A stretch of DNA of 64,000 nucleotides from Sinonovacula constricta (taxonomy: Eukaryota > Mollusca > Bivalvia > Cardiida > Solecurtidae): assembly GCA_007844125.1 (NCBI GenBank), contig CM017563.1:33397840-33461839 (forward strand), in the 5' to 3' direction. The translations under genes and the position numbers were made by a program. Of the stretch, positions 36,880 to 49,934 are shown piece by piece; the stretch's first letter is position 1, and the number at the start of each line of letters is the position of its first letter. The notes under the pieces are model-generated. The model did not search any database. It worked only from the letters and a program-made list of their open reading frames with translations, and was not told the origin of the DNA.

Positions 36880-38720
36880 ACATACTGGTTACAAATGTTA
36901 TGACCAGTTTTATTGTTACTCTGCATTATTGGCAATCTCAAGAGTAACATAGACGAAATATATTTGTATAAATATATGTATAAATTCGAAAACCTAATTA
37001 CAGAAGTTTATTACCAGCAAAGATTGTCTAGAGGCAATGCCCCACAGGATGAAAGATTATATTTAGATATAATCAACAGCATACAAATTCCCCTGACATA
37101 CAATCTTCAGACTAGTCTTCATTAAGTTGCACTGTCATTTATATATAAACTAGTATATCGTGATTGTTTGGGGCAATCGTTTGAAGTATGAGAAGAATAT
37201 TAACGGATATAGCCTAAATAACTGCCTAACATCCTGGTCTTTCTTGATATCACTTGCTATGTCCTGTCATAATGAGGTGTTAAGGCATTATTCTGCTTTT
37301 AATTACATGCAATTATAAATTTATAAATCACATTGAGAAGAGAAAAGTTGCACTTCGATTACCTGTATCGGTTTCGGTTTTGCAAAAGTTTTCTTCCTTT
37401 TTGAATTTGAATTTAACATTTACTACAATCAATTTGAAAGGAAAATACGTTTTGTCTTATAGACAAACGCGTTTAACTTATATTCGATTATCAAAACAAC
37501 ACTAAATTGGAGAATATTTAGAAATCAAATCGAGGCTCGCAAGTTGATTGTTTATGTTACGAGATAAACATGCGAATCCTGTTCGATTGACACAACGTTC
37601 TGATGATCTCTTTCACGTAAATCTGCCTTAATTCCCAAAACACGTGATTTGGCATACATTCTTTTATTTAATTTGTTTTATATTTATATCTGGTTTATAT
37701 TGACAGCTTTGATACAAATCGAGTATCACACTGTGTCAAAAATACAAAATGAATATTCGTAGGAGATATAAATGTGTAAATCAATAAACGTCAAAACGCA
37801 AGTTTAACAGCTTTTTACTCTGAGCTAACCAGGGCAGATAAAGTGATACTCATACTCTCAAAGGCAAGCAATGACATTGCAAAAAATGGAAACAATTATA
37901 ACTGCATTCGTAAAGTATATAAAACGTTTATTTCCAAACCTCACTCTCCCTATAGGTCAAAATATCATGTAATAGACATACCACTTAAACAAGGTATAGG
38001 AAATATACAGCTTTTATTTTCCTGTTTTCCAAGGTTTTATATTTATTGTGGTATGTTTATTTGTTTACTTACTTAAACTTACTTACGTGCACACGCCATG
38101 TGCAAAATGATACAAACATGAAAAACCACTTTACTGGCAGTTTTAAAAAATATAAAACGTTGATTTCCAAACCTCCTTTGACTTGTTGGGGTAAACATGG
38201 CATGCCAAGATTTAATATATAATAAGCTTAAATATCAAAACAAAAACTTTACCAACATACATATACGTCGTTAGCAGAAGTAGCTCCTGTCAGCTATGAC
38301 AAAAAATTGCAAAAAAACATGGAAATTATTATACTGGATGTGTTAAATATATCAAAATTTCTTAAACAATTTTTTCATCAAAGAGGATGATATTGCAACA
38401 ATGACAATTTTGACAAACTGTACAGAACTTCAGTGCAGCTATTTAATACAGTGTCCGGTATAAAATGTTCGTGTGTATTTTGCGTTGTCTTTTGTGTCAA
38501 CTGACATAACTTATTGCAAGACACTGCATCAAAAACATGTTTTATTGATATAACTAAGCGTGACGTTCAATGATGAATTTAAGCTGTTATGTTCAGAAAG
38601 TTTGAAACCGCTCTCATGGTTTTAAAATCAATGAGAAGATGCCAAATTAAGTTTCCCCGAACAGATACTTTAGAAAATATTCCAGATGTCCTGCACATCA
38701 ATTTCACTGGTGTACATACA
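36880..38720 (+). repeat. large duplication unit U, copy 5 (partial)
   Basis: M lies at 36900-37050 (GAGTAACATAGACGAAAT, AAGTTTATTACCAGCAAAG). GACAGCTTTGATACAAATCGAGTATCAC lies at 37703 (10741 in copy 1). AACTTATTGCAAGACACTGCATC at 38510 and CCAGATGTCCTGCACATCAA at 38682 correspond to 30658 and 30946 in copy 4. Confidence 0.58.
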
Positions 38721-38811
38721 CGTTCTCACATCTATAACTAAACTTTGAAATATTTTACATCTTTTAAACTTGAAAAGAATACTTGGGCATGCATATATAC
38801 GCAAGCAGACG

Positions 38812-38814
<3 letters not shown>

Positions 38815-38893
<79 letters not shown>
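38815..38893. repeat. (CA)n microsatellite
   Basis: About 38 pure CA units followed by CG-containing degenerate repeats to 38945. Confidence 0.97.
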
Positions 38894-38895
<2 letters not shown>

Positions 38896-39389
38896 TGCAC
38901 ACGTACGTAGGCACGCACGTGTGCTCGCACGCACACACACAGGCACACTCATATATACACACATAATAATGATTATGTGTGTATCGACATATGTATCGAC
39001 ATATGGACATACGTAAATTGGACTGATGCTCGCATAGTTCTGTATCCTGGAACACAGTCGGCTAAGTGCTGAACAACAATGAATGTTCTAATGACGACAT
39101 ATGGACAGAGAACGCGACGAACATGTAATAATATTTCAGACACATTCGTAGCCATACATAAAGAAGGACGAAAATCATCAAACAAACACACAAACACATA
39201 CACAAACATATTATTTTAAATGCACATGTACATAAACACATACGAACTTGCGCATGCATGTCTATGTACACCAATCGTGACAATCCACTTTTACTTACAA
39301 ACATGTACAACCGCACATCACAAATACTCTAGTTCCGTTCGCATGCGTACAGCATTAATGATATTAATAAACAGTTGGATAAGACTTAC

Positions 39390-39527
39390 AATGAGTATAC
39401 TTTGATTTGAGATTTCCCAGTGTGACCCCTTCTGGCGCAGAAACTATAATTTTTCTCCCGGTCACTGAATCCCAGACTCTCCCATGGAGAAACCCGTCGA
39501 TGGACAACGAAAAGCAATCGTGGCAGC
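39390..39527 (-). CDS. probable internal exon, phase 1-1, unknown protein
   Basis: Read on the minus strand: acceptor CGCTTTACAG, 138 bp of open GC-richer sequence, then the perfect donor CATT|GTAAGT. Both intron phases are 1, the pattern of exchangeable extracellular modules. The 45 complete codons begin with a CHDC motif, then FSLSIDGFLHGRVWDSVTG, RKIIVSAPEG and a Lys-rich end. There is no membrane segment. The residues look like a folded soluble domain but match no family I know. Neighbouring exons were not found; a pyrimidine-rich acceptor at about 39085 (TTGTTGTTCAG) is phase-compatible downstream but leads into a GT-rich tract. Confidence 0.5.
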
Positions 39528-39819
39528 CTGTAAAGCGATTGATTGACGACAATTTTTAGTGGCATTACAAATATCGGCCTGGCGTTTTATTGAAATGAGG
39601 AATTTTGAATTATTGCCCATAACTTTTGTTATTGCTATATCTAGACAAGTCTAGTTGGAGCCTAAATTGATAGCTTTCAAAGGAGGATCAATTTCAAAAG
39701 AGCGACGATATAAATGTTATAAATTCTAAAACCAGCATATTACGTGATTTAACTCTGTTTTAAACTATTACTTTATTTTTGTAATGTATATGTTTTAACA
39801 TTGACTTGTTCCAAAAAAG

Positions 39820-40118
39820 CCGAAACTTACTTAAATATTCAAGTTCCTAATTCAAAAGAATTGTCTTACGTTTCTTGGGAATGGAATCAGTTTGATAATC
39901 ATCGCGTGTTCAACACAATAGATGGTAAGTGTGATATAATGCAGGCTGTTGAAATTGGTATCCATGATCGATGGCGTTGTCTTGGACTTGCAAACAAACT
40001 GAAAGCACGCCAACAAGTATGTGAGAAGAAAATGACTCATCATTATTATCAATCTTTGGCAAATGTGTCTTCGTATAAAGATAAAGCTTATAAATTTTAC
40101 CTGGTTTGTCCATTGTAG
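39820..40118 (+). CDS. probable terminal exon, unknown cysteine-containing protein
   Basis: The plus strand encodes 98 residues with normal amino-acid balance, ending at TAG (40116-40118). Four cysteines (GKCD, WRCLG, QVCEK, LVCPL) and one sequon (NVS) suggest an extracellular product. The stretch VSWEWNQFDNHRVFN and the segment HDRWRCLGLANKLKARQQVC look protein-like. Three AGs near the start (39818-39819, 39842, 39857) would all give a phase-1 acceptor; I used the first. AATAAA at 40167 and 40284 follow within 170 bp. An internal GATG|GTAAGT site (39925) could act as a donor. No upstream exon was found, and the family is unrecognised. Confidence 0.5.
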
Positions 40119-40283
40119 TTTCAGAAAAATAATTCAAAGTTGTCGCACTTTATAAACGTGGCACAGAATAAACGAGTGTTAACAATATAGCAAATGTGAG
40201 ATAATTTTTATTTATATTTTTCTGTGTTAAATTATCTCATTAAAGTATTGTAATGCCAGCGCAATTATGGACAACTTTGGAAG

Positions 40284-40289
40284 AATAAA
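40284..40289 (+). promoter_or_regulatory. candidate polyadenylation signal AATAAA
   Basis: Second of three AATAAA hexamers (40167, 40284, 40307) downstream of the stop at 40118; spacing suits a 3' UTR of about 190 bp. Confidence 0.4.
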
Positions 40290-40974
40290 GTTTATCAAAA
40301 GTTAATAATAAACATGTGCTTTATGTGTTTTATCTTTTATTTCTTACTCAAAACAGAAATATTGCCACTATAGTGATCATCATGAAATTGTGATAGTGGC
40401 CCGTTCCTATGACAACGGGTTTTTTTTTTAAAATATCAACACATGCCAAAGTTAAACATGCTGCAGTTTTATACATAGCGCTCACAATGTTGAGCAACTT
40501 GATTTGCTGTTTTAAATAATAGTGTGCTAGTAGCGAGCTACGTTTGACATCAATCAAATGAGCTATTCGTTAATTAGACTTAACAGAAATGTCATATAAA
40601 GGAAATAATTATGGCGAGACGTAATAAAAGACGAAACAGTGCACAGCAAGGACGGATTGCGGAATTGCGGAATTGACATCACCGGACTCTTAATGTCTGT
40701 TTGGGCATGACAACTGTTTGAGGATTGACCATAGCCCTATCTCTTAGACCTTGCCCAAATGGACTTTTCGCTTAATTAATGTCTGTTGAACCACTTCACT
40801 AAATGACATCCGACTGGCAGTTTAATTGCAATTTACAACCTGTGTCTGTTAAGTCGTGTTTTCCAAAAAGAGCCAAGCAACACGTAGCGGGGTAAAATGT
40901 GAAAAATTTAAATTGTGTTTTCGTCCTTTTGACATCATCGGATGAGTTTCAAGGTGGCGGCCAAGTATATATTC

Positions 40975-41532
40975 TAAGCAATTCACCTTTCCGCGAGATC
41001 TAAAAATAGATATTACACATTGTGTATTAGCATGGAATTAGCCAATCACATCGCGTTGATTGACACTTTACCTGCGTTATGCTGATTCTCACTTACACAT
41101 TGTCCCACAAACAATGATTTTGACAAGCGATCAGTTTAAATCTGTTTGAGCCTTTGGTTCAATTTAATAGCAACAGGGTTGTTTGTTGTTTGTGGTTTGC
41201 AAGGAATCGTACGTTGCTGTAATCGCTTCTCTGTTTGCATCTTAATTTAGCTGATTGGATGAGGCTTGTCCATTTCTGCATCGAAAGGTAAAATCTCGCT
41301 GTGGCCAGCAACAACTTTCATAATTTTGTGTCATGAATGCATCATTGGGTAAAACTGTCTTAATCTTCACCTAAATATCTCCACCACAAGCTCTTTGCAA
41401 TTGGGAGATATCAAATTAAAATGTTTTCTGTAAGATAATCTGTAAGATCTGTCACTTTAAACCAGGTTGTTTGTGGGCAAGGGGGCGTGGCTTAAACTCT
41501 ATTTTTAGACTCGCGGAAATGTGAATTGTTTA
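40975..41532. mobile_element. TIR element (558 bp), non-autonomous
   Basis: The left end TAAGCAATTCACCTTTCCGC and, reversed, the right end TAAACAATTCACATTTCCGC are inverted repeats continuing as GAG(A)TCTAAAAATAGA, about 33 bp with three differences. TA is present at both ends and may be the target duplication. The interior is GC-richer than its flanks, with no frame of note. A further inner pair (AGCCAATCACATC; AGCTGATTGGATG) lies inside. Confidence 0.75.
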
Positions 41533-41821
41533 TACTGTCATCATAATTTGATTTTAATAGTTATCTATTGAATTAATGAGCCCATTCAATTTAAATATTG
41601 CAATTGTTTTGCTTCAACATATAACGATTATGGACGTTGTTTACACGAACTGTCGAAATGGCCCTCCAATTAGTCGGCATAAAATAACATCTTCCAATAT
41701 TCGGTCCCTCCATGTGCCAAAACATTTACTGACATATCAATTTCATTATATTCAGAATGTCTCATTTTAAAGTGAAACTGTTCATACTAATGTTTATAAT
41801 GCATTATAATAATATTACATA

Positions 41822-41891
41822 TTACCTGGCCATGAACACGAAAAGGTCAAGCAAGCAATGCTACAATCAACCTTATATATTGCCTGCATTT
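41822..41891 (+). repeat. direct repeat, first copy
   Basis: TTACCTGGCCAT, then AAAAGGTCAAGCAAGCAATG and CTACAATCAACC, ending in TATTGCCTGCATT; repeated at 42654-42715. Confidence 0.85.
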
Positions 41892-42653
41892 CATTCTAAT
41901 GTTTATAATGCGCGCTTTATGGTAACAATGCAATATGACGAACCCTTAAAGTTCCGTACGGTTACTGTCAACATGCTTGAATGTGCATAGGATATTGGCT
42001 TTAAACATCATGTGTTCTGCTGCATACATCATATCATCTAAATTATATATGCCTTTTTGCGCTTTTCTTCCTTTAATGAACAGTGGAGAACATAACGAAT
42101 GGTTACAGGTTTAATATTCTTCAAAATAAACTCTTGTTAGGCTGACAGCTACAGAATAGCTGAACTGAATATTTCAACTCTAAACACTTAACCTAATATG
42201 GCCGAAGAGTTATTTTCTTTCTTTACATTTTTTTGGTGGTGACGAGCTGAAGCGACACATACGTTATAGAAAGCTCTCTGAAATTCGCACATGGATAAAA
42301 TGAACTGAAATATAAACATAGGGAAAGTGAAAATTTATGTAAGTAACTATCCCCATATAAAAGTGTTTACAGTGCAGTCTGCCTCTTTTAATAAATGCTG
42401 CTTTCGTCAATTATTGGTTTTTACGAGGAACGCATTTGAATGGAAATTGCAATACCGTTTTATTATGCTTCTTATAGAAATTGAGAATCATAAGCTCACT
42501 CGTAATTGTTAGATTCATTGAAACCTTTACATTACATTTGATATGCCCTCTATGTGCTATTTGGACGATGCTTTGTAGTGACTTCATCCTGATTTTTACC
42601 CTTTGACCAAATCCTTCATTAACGCTCAGGTAAGACAAACCGTACCTTACAGG

Positions 42654-42715
42654 TTACCTGGCCATAAAAGGTCAAGCAAGCAATGCTACAATCAACCATT
42701 TCTATTGCCTGCATT
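42654..42715 (+). repeat. direct repeat, second copy
   Basis: Same 60-70 bp as 41822-41891, about 830 bp away and lacking 9 bp near its left end. Close similarity implies a fairly recent event. Confidence 0.85.
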
Positions 42716-42719
42716 TTAA

Positions 42720-45700
42720 ACCATCATTGAAAATAGTATAAGATGTTTATTAGAGCAATAAAAACAATTAAATTGCAAGTGGAAATATATTCGAACACAT
42801 GATCGTTATACGTATATCTTCAAAAAGTTTTCAAAAATATAAATTTTCGCAAAACTTGGTATCTTTTTATATGTGTTATAATTTGTTTCATTTTTTCCTT
42901 TATTTGAATGAGTAACTTTATAACATGAACAGGAATGCATTCTAATGCATGAATAGCCTCCTTCTGTCTTCTGTAAAACAGATACAATAGCTGTAACCAA
43001 CTTGGCTGATCCTAATTACATAAAAAGAAAAAAAAAAAAGAATGTGACTCGTTGTGTCATAACCGTTTCATACAGTGACAATTCACCCATATATATTAAT
43101 ATATTTGGGTTAGATTGTATACCACAGTTTTTGCAACCATTTGTTTCTTGCTAAGAGAACACTTGAAGAGATTTCACGAAAAGCTGTTTATTGGTGGCCT
43201 CTATCTATGTGAAAACTTAAGAACGACACAGCACTCTCTCCCATAACAAGCTTGCAAATGTATTTTCTATATGAGCCATGCTGCACCAAGAAACTAAGAA
43301 AATCACGTGGCCATAAATTTTTATGACGGCTTAAATATTATCATCGGGACACTTCGCGTTTACGTCGATATCTAATTAAAGCAGAAATCACCATTTAAAG
43401 ATTTTGAAAGACGTCTTAGTTTCCGACATTGAAATTTAGTAAATGCATATGCGTGATTAAAGCTGATTTTTTTGTGACGTGTAAAGTTTTCATAAAAAGA
43501 CAAAAGGCATATTAAAACAAATTAATCGGCTTCGCTCGCTGTGCATTGTATATATACTACATATACGTTTGTTTATAAATAAGGTCATAGAGTCTCCATC
43601 TGATAATGGTTGGAGGGTCGTCGGTTTTGAATAGCAAACCCATGACAATGTGTTTGTTAGTGGTGTATAGACAAGACTACTAAATACACATTCTGTTTCA
43701 TTAGCAAAACTAACACGACTTAACAAAATTGAATTGCTATTGTATCGCGAAAGATAATGGCAATTTATTAAAAACAGATCGCATGACCACGTGACATTGG
43801 CCACAAATGGGTCGTTTCCTATCGTTTTATCCCAGAAAGGACGATAATGTGAGTATCATGTATTTTTCGTCTGTACAAAGTATAACAACGTACGTAATGA
43901 GTATCTTCTGCCTTGGTATGTTGGTGAAATAAATGCTGAAGCATTTTATTTTCTTCTAAGCATTGATAATTGTGATACTATAAGATAAATATCTAACTAT
44001 GTATATAATTAGTTAAATGCCACAAACTAACAATGATTTATAAACAATTAAATCCTTTTTTCTCTCAAATGTCCACATTAAATAATTAAATAAGCTTTGT
44101 TTTAACATTATGTCACAAGCAACGCATGGTTAACCATTATTTGAGATGGAAAACAATATGAGAATAATGTTCTATATATAGTTGTATTAAATTTCTGTAT
44201 AATAAATAATACTTATTAACTATTGTTTATATTATAGCAGAACAGCGTAAATGTATCTCATATTTATATCTATGGACAACAACGATCATTAAGAGATCAA
44301 AATCTTTAAGTTCAACGTGTAAGTCAATAAGGTTGTGAGTTTTTCCAAAATCTGCGACTTGTATATTTCTCTATTATGCTTGATGTTCTAAAAGCTATTA
44401 ACAGTTTGATAAATGTATGGTTAATAAAATAGTTGCTTAAATTATATAATTTTATTATCCTCTTTCAGTTTGTGATATAAAGTGTTACTACAGTTCTGAC
44501 ATATAAATGGCTGCCCCTTTTGTACTGGGGCAAAATACATTTAATCTGCGTTGTGATTTTAATTAAGTATGCCTGTGCACATGCACGAATGCATATAAAT
44601 ATAAATTCTCTGAAAATCTAACTAGTTTTAGTTAATAGCTTAATTGCAAGCTAAATTTATTATCTAGGCGCTTGCTATAAGCGAATAAGCTATTTAATTG
44701 GGTTTATAGTTAGATAACTAAGTACCCCAAAGCACGATGTAATATAAATGGATATTATTTAAAGTTTAAACAACAGTGTGGTCGGAGGCTATGTGAGTCC
44801 CAGTTTAGAGACAGTTGTCAGACAGTACAAATATAAGATATAAGATAATTTCAAGAAGTGACTCTGCACAGTCCTGACATATTCATGACAGCCCTTGGAG
44901 TACGAGAACAGTAAAATTCCATTCATTCTACAAGTCATTCTGCTACAACAAGACCAGATTAATAAACACAATTATATTCACGAGCAGATAGTAAAGATAC
45001 ATAAATGTGTATATAATGACTTTGCAAATGTCTCAATTTGACAAAATAATTAAATTCAAAAAGAGGACAGTCTTACTTTATCTTTCAGAAGACCTGCAAA
45101 TCTCGTTATACATGTATGGAATCTGGTTAAAAACGGAAGTCTGTATTTTAGAGTTTTTCTTTTTTTTACGGTTACAAATTTGCTCTTGTGAGACCGTTAC
45201 ACAGCCTGCCAGTTGATTTATTCTTTTATATGCGGTCTAGAAAAAATGTTTCCTCGACATGTACCTTAAAAAAATTCTACAGAATAACATTTATTGGCTG
45301 ATTTTATGTATTGTAAATCCTGTTTACTGTTTAGTTCATGTTAGATACATGATAAAAATATGTAAAAAATAATTTCAAAATAAAAAAATGTTGACATTGA
45401 AATTGACAAGTGAATACATCCGGCTATTCGCCATTTTATATAAAAATGTCTGAATTAACATTGCGACTGCGACAAGTTGAATAAAATTGTTAATATATTT
45501 ATTGTAAAGCCTTTGTCTGGTTTGTTTTTCCATTTAAGATAACTCTCTGCCATTTACAACAGAAAGACAAGATTAGCTTCATGTTAAACTAAATTATCTA
45601 CTCGACTCTCTGTATATTCTGCAATCTATGGTTTAGCAACCTGTAGTTGTTAAGTCTACTTTATAAATCTTACTGATTCTGAAAATATTTTACTTATTAA

Positions 45701-45970
45701 AATTTGTGGAGTAATGGTATATCACTTCGTATGCAAAGTCTGGTTCAAGGAAAACTAACCTAAACTTCACTCAAAGCGTATTGAAGACATTTATACTAGC
45801 ACAACAAGAACAACACAACAGCATGAATAAAAAATGGTGTTTACTGAAAACTAGAATCAACTCTAGAGTTACTGCAAACATAAACATACTAATACTCATT
45901 CTACATGTACTCATTCTATGTGTATAAATGTCCATTAAGGTTTACAAGTTATGCAGCGTCGAAGAAATAA
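42720..45970. other. no supported gene
   Basis: AT-rich DNA. Frames of 60-104 codons occur (for example 43490-43804 minus) but show neither splice context nor protein-like composition beyond chance. Confidence 0.4.
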
Positions 45971-45974
45971 TTAG

Positions 45975-46106
45975 ACAAATAGATGAATGAATAAATAAAG
46001 AAAGAAAGAAAATAAATAAATAAACAAAATAAATAAATAAATTAAAAAACCCATAATTTACATAAATAAATAAATAACATTATATATATATTATATTATA
46101 ATAACA

Positions 46107-46152
<46 letters not shown>
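45975..46152. repeat. (AAAT)n followed by (TA)n
   Basis: AAATAAATA runs to about 46080, then TATATA with short TTATAT breaks to 46152. Confidence 0.93.
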
Positions 46153-46154
<2 letters not shown>

Positions 46155-47049
46155 CCTAAATGAATGTATATAGAATCGTTTTGCTTTTAAGATCGAACAA
46201 ATAATCTCTTACATGTACCTACCATACATATTGATGTCAAGAAGCTAGCATCGACTTCAGGTGCTTTAACATAAGGAAACCAAGAGAAAATAAGACACAG
46301 TTTCTGTGTCACTGATTGTCATTAACTGCAACTCAAACGTTCCTTAATGACACAATTCAGCTTTATTTATTCAGAGCAAACGACTCTATACTTGTTGAAG
46401 AAATATATAAGTTAAAATGTGACTTTTAATATAACTAATGCGCCCTTATATTGTTTTTTTTTCCAAAGAAAATGGAAGAAACTATGTAAAGATATAAAAA
46501 GTAATATAACTTTACAAATTAATGAACAACAAGTACTATTGAGTACAGAGCAGGCCTTTCGAATATTATAGATAATCTGTCAACGTGTTCTAGCTGTAGA
46601 CAATGAGTGTTCAGTACTCCAATAACTGTAGATTATATAGTTTCAGACAGATCTTTAGACTCTAAGATGATATGTACCATAAAACTGTGATATTGTACAA
46701 GTGGTTTGTTTTTTCTATTCAGCCAAATATTCTAGAAAAACGCGATGTAATATGATGTCCGTTAATAACTCATCATGTCAAAGGTTTAACACTCAAATAT
46801 CAATGGCGACGATCGTTTCGGCATATACAACATTATGATGTAAACCATACATAGGTTAAGTGAATCACGATTATTAATTTATCTAGTGAAATAACATCTG
46901 ATTGACATTTTGCCTATTGATAATTGCTTTGATTACAGATCATAAATATATTGCGTTAAGCTGCCAAATGATTCAAAGAAAAAAAAACTTCTATTTTTAC
47001 TTATGATATTGAATTGAAGATCGTATCTTTACAATGAAATGGCTTTTTT

Positions 47050-47510
47050 TAAGTAAGGCATGGCTAGTCATTCGTTAACATTTACTAGGTTTATAGTGAA
47101 AAAATATTCATGCCTATCCTTGTGGCAAGTTTTTAGGGAACATAACATACATAATTATGATGAAATACGAAAACAATGTTTCAGAATTGTGCTTTTGTTG
47201 CTTCAATGTAAAAAAACAACCCACTTCTCTTTCGACATATAAAAAGACTAGGGCTTAGATAAAAAAAGAAATCTAGACATATAATCAGCCAAAGTTCTAT
47301 CCTGTCTTTGTGGTAAGACATGGCTATTCTTAATGAACATAAGCTTGTATTTTTTTGAGTTTATTGTGAAGTATTCATTTACGCTTATTCTGGTGGCAAG
47401 TATTTAGGCAGCACAACAATAATGTTTCAAAAGTATACATGTGTCAGTGCAATGTATCTGGAAAATAACAACAACGAGGCAATTCTCTTTCAAGATTTAA
47501 AAAATGGCGG
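47050..47510 (+). repeat. diverged tandem duplication, about 260-bp unit
   Basis: 47050-47250 and 47311-47510 align: GTAAG(G/A)CATGGCTA, TATTCAT followed by GGTGGCAAG/TGTGGCAAG, TTTAGG, CTCTTTC. Indels are many. The 60-codon frame in the first copy is closed in the second, arguing against coding. Confidence 0.6.
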
Positions 47511-47836
47511 GATGTAAGATAAAGAGAGCTGTGCAGGCAATAAAAATGGTGTTGTGATATCATAGAAATGCACACATAAATAACCAACTATTAATCTAAT
47601 ATTTCTTTACTTAGTTCAAGGTTATTTTCCAAATGCATTCCGCATTAAGTACGTGCCGATCAGATAATGTTTGCAAATCTTTATTTATGGAATAATCTTG
47701 TATGCACTCTGCTTACGTTTCCTTAGTTGTTCGTACATACATCACATTTATAGACTATGGCGATGAAATGGCCATCCTATTTCTCCCTTGATCTTTTCTC
47801 GTGAGAAATTCAACAGACAACATCAGTGAGAGAGAG

Positions 47837-48303
<467 letters not shown>

Positions 48304-49191
48304 CCCCACAAAGAGGAAGCAAACTGGTGTTTTGTGTTTTGCCCAATTTACTGACTGTAATGTAATATGATTTAACTGGCATGTTGTTGACAAATTTTGT
48401 TGACATCCCATATTTATATTGACATGTTTATTGATTGCGGATTACTAGTCATGTTTCTTCTTATAGAAAATATAGTATTATGTTTTCTTCAACCCACACA
48501 TTTTCTTCTATCTCTTATGACATTAATAATTTACGTTCACGTGACAAACCTACTAAGTCCATGACAAAAAACTCATATATACAGATAAAAGGAGTCTTGT
48601 ACTGACTTATTGTTATGTCCTTGTAGAATCTGATCTGAAACATCATATCTTTTATTTCTAGTGCAGTGGTTATAACTTGAAGGTTCCAACATTTAGAATA
48701 AAGTTGGGGTATATATAATATTTCTTGTCAAGGTATATACTGTCCTCTACATCTTCAGCATTAAAAACAATAATGTTCAGATGACAAGCCAACGAAACCT
48801 TGACTTGAAACTCCAGTATTAAAATAACTGTTGCCATGTTCTAATGTTTTGATCTGCTTTGAATAGCTAGTATGATAACTTATCTTCCGTTTTTGGAGGT
48901 GGTACACAAACTTGTGTCGTGTTATATACTGCGCTGAATATGCTCTTATTCTCATGATAATTCTTTTTAAATCTACGAGGCAGCATACACTATAACTGGA
49001 TAAACCGCGCTGATTATTTCAAGAAAGAAATGTTTGTCGTGTCTGCAGTTTTACTTTGATCCAAATGCATCATGTGCGAAATTAAAATAGAAAGATTCTC
49101 ATTTGAAAAATAAAAAAGCAACAACATGAAATTGTCTATATTTCAATCCTTGTTTCATAATTATGTTTCTGTTTTATAAAAATAGAAAACA

Positions 49192-49198
49192 TTATATA

Positions 49199-49233
<35 letters not shown>

Positions 49234-49235
49234 AT
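49192..49235. repeat. (AAAT)n microsatellite
   Basis: About ten AAAT units. Confidence 0.93.
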
Positions 49236-49378
49236 GATAAGTTTTTTTCTAAATTTAATAAAACCGTATCAGCCAGATTTAACTTTAATGGCGTGTCATT
49301 GCGGCACACTCATCATGTCATAAATATGTTTAAAATGCATCCATGTTCAATGTCCTGCTTTGTCGTACTCACAAATGT

Positions 49379-49693
49379 TTGTTTATTGGGTTTATTATCT
49401 CACCAACAGTATTTCGGTTATCTGGAGACGGTGTCCACTTGAAGCAGATGTAGTGCTGCCTTCACTGTGTATAGCATGCCGTAAACACCTGGCATGATAC
49501 CACACCCAGTCACATTATCCTGACACCGGGCCACCCAGTCGTGGAACTACTTATATTTGCTTGAGCGTTAACAAAGAAGCTATACCTAATATATCAGTTT
49601 AACTACTTTGGTATGTCACGGCCCAGGATCGATCCCGGGGCCTCTCGTACCTGGATCAGACGCTATATCGATTGTGCTACCAGGTCCAGTCTA
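49379..49693 (-). repeat. SINE-B copy, 8-bp target-site duplication
   Basis: The minus-strand tRNA-like head ends at 49693 (read on plus: GGATCGATCCCGGGGCCTC, then GATTGTGCTACCAGGTC). The body contains TCTGGAGACGGTGTCC, and the tail (TTTGTTTATTGGG) is at the left. ACAAATGT flanks both ends (49371-49378, 49694-49701). Confidence 0.93.
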
Positions 49694-49857
49694 ACAAATG
49701 TAAATATGTGTGTGATTGACGCATTACACAAATCATGACACGATTTACATATAAAGGGCTGTTGGAAAATGTCACTTTTACGCCTAACAATTTCATATTT
49801 TGTACCAAAGCAAAAATCATTAACTAAACAATATATTATATATCATCATATATATAC

Positions 49858-49858
<1 letters not shown>

Positions 49859-49912
<54 letters not shown>
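49859..49912. repeat. (TA)n microsatellite
   Basis: About 27 TA units. Confidence 0.97.
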
Positions 49913-49917
<5 letters not shown>

Positions 49918-49934
49918 ACCGGTCAGACTATAAA

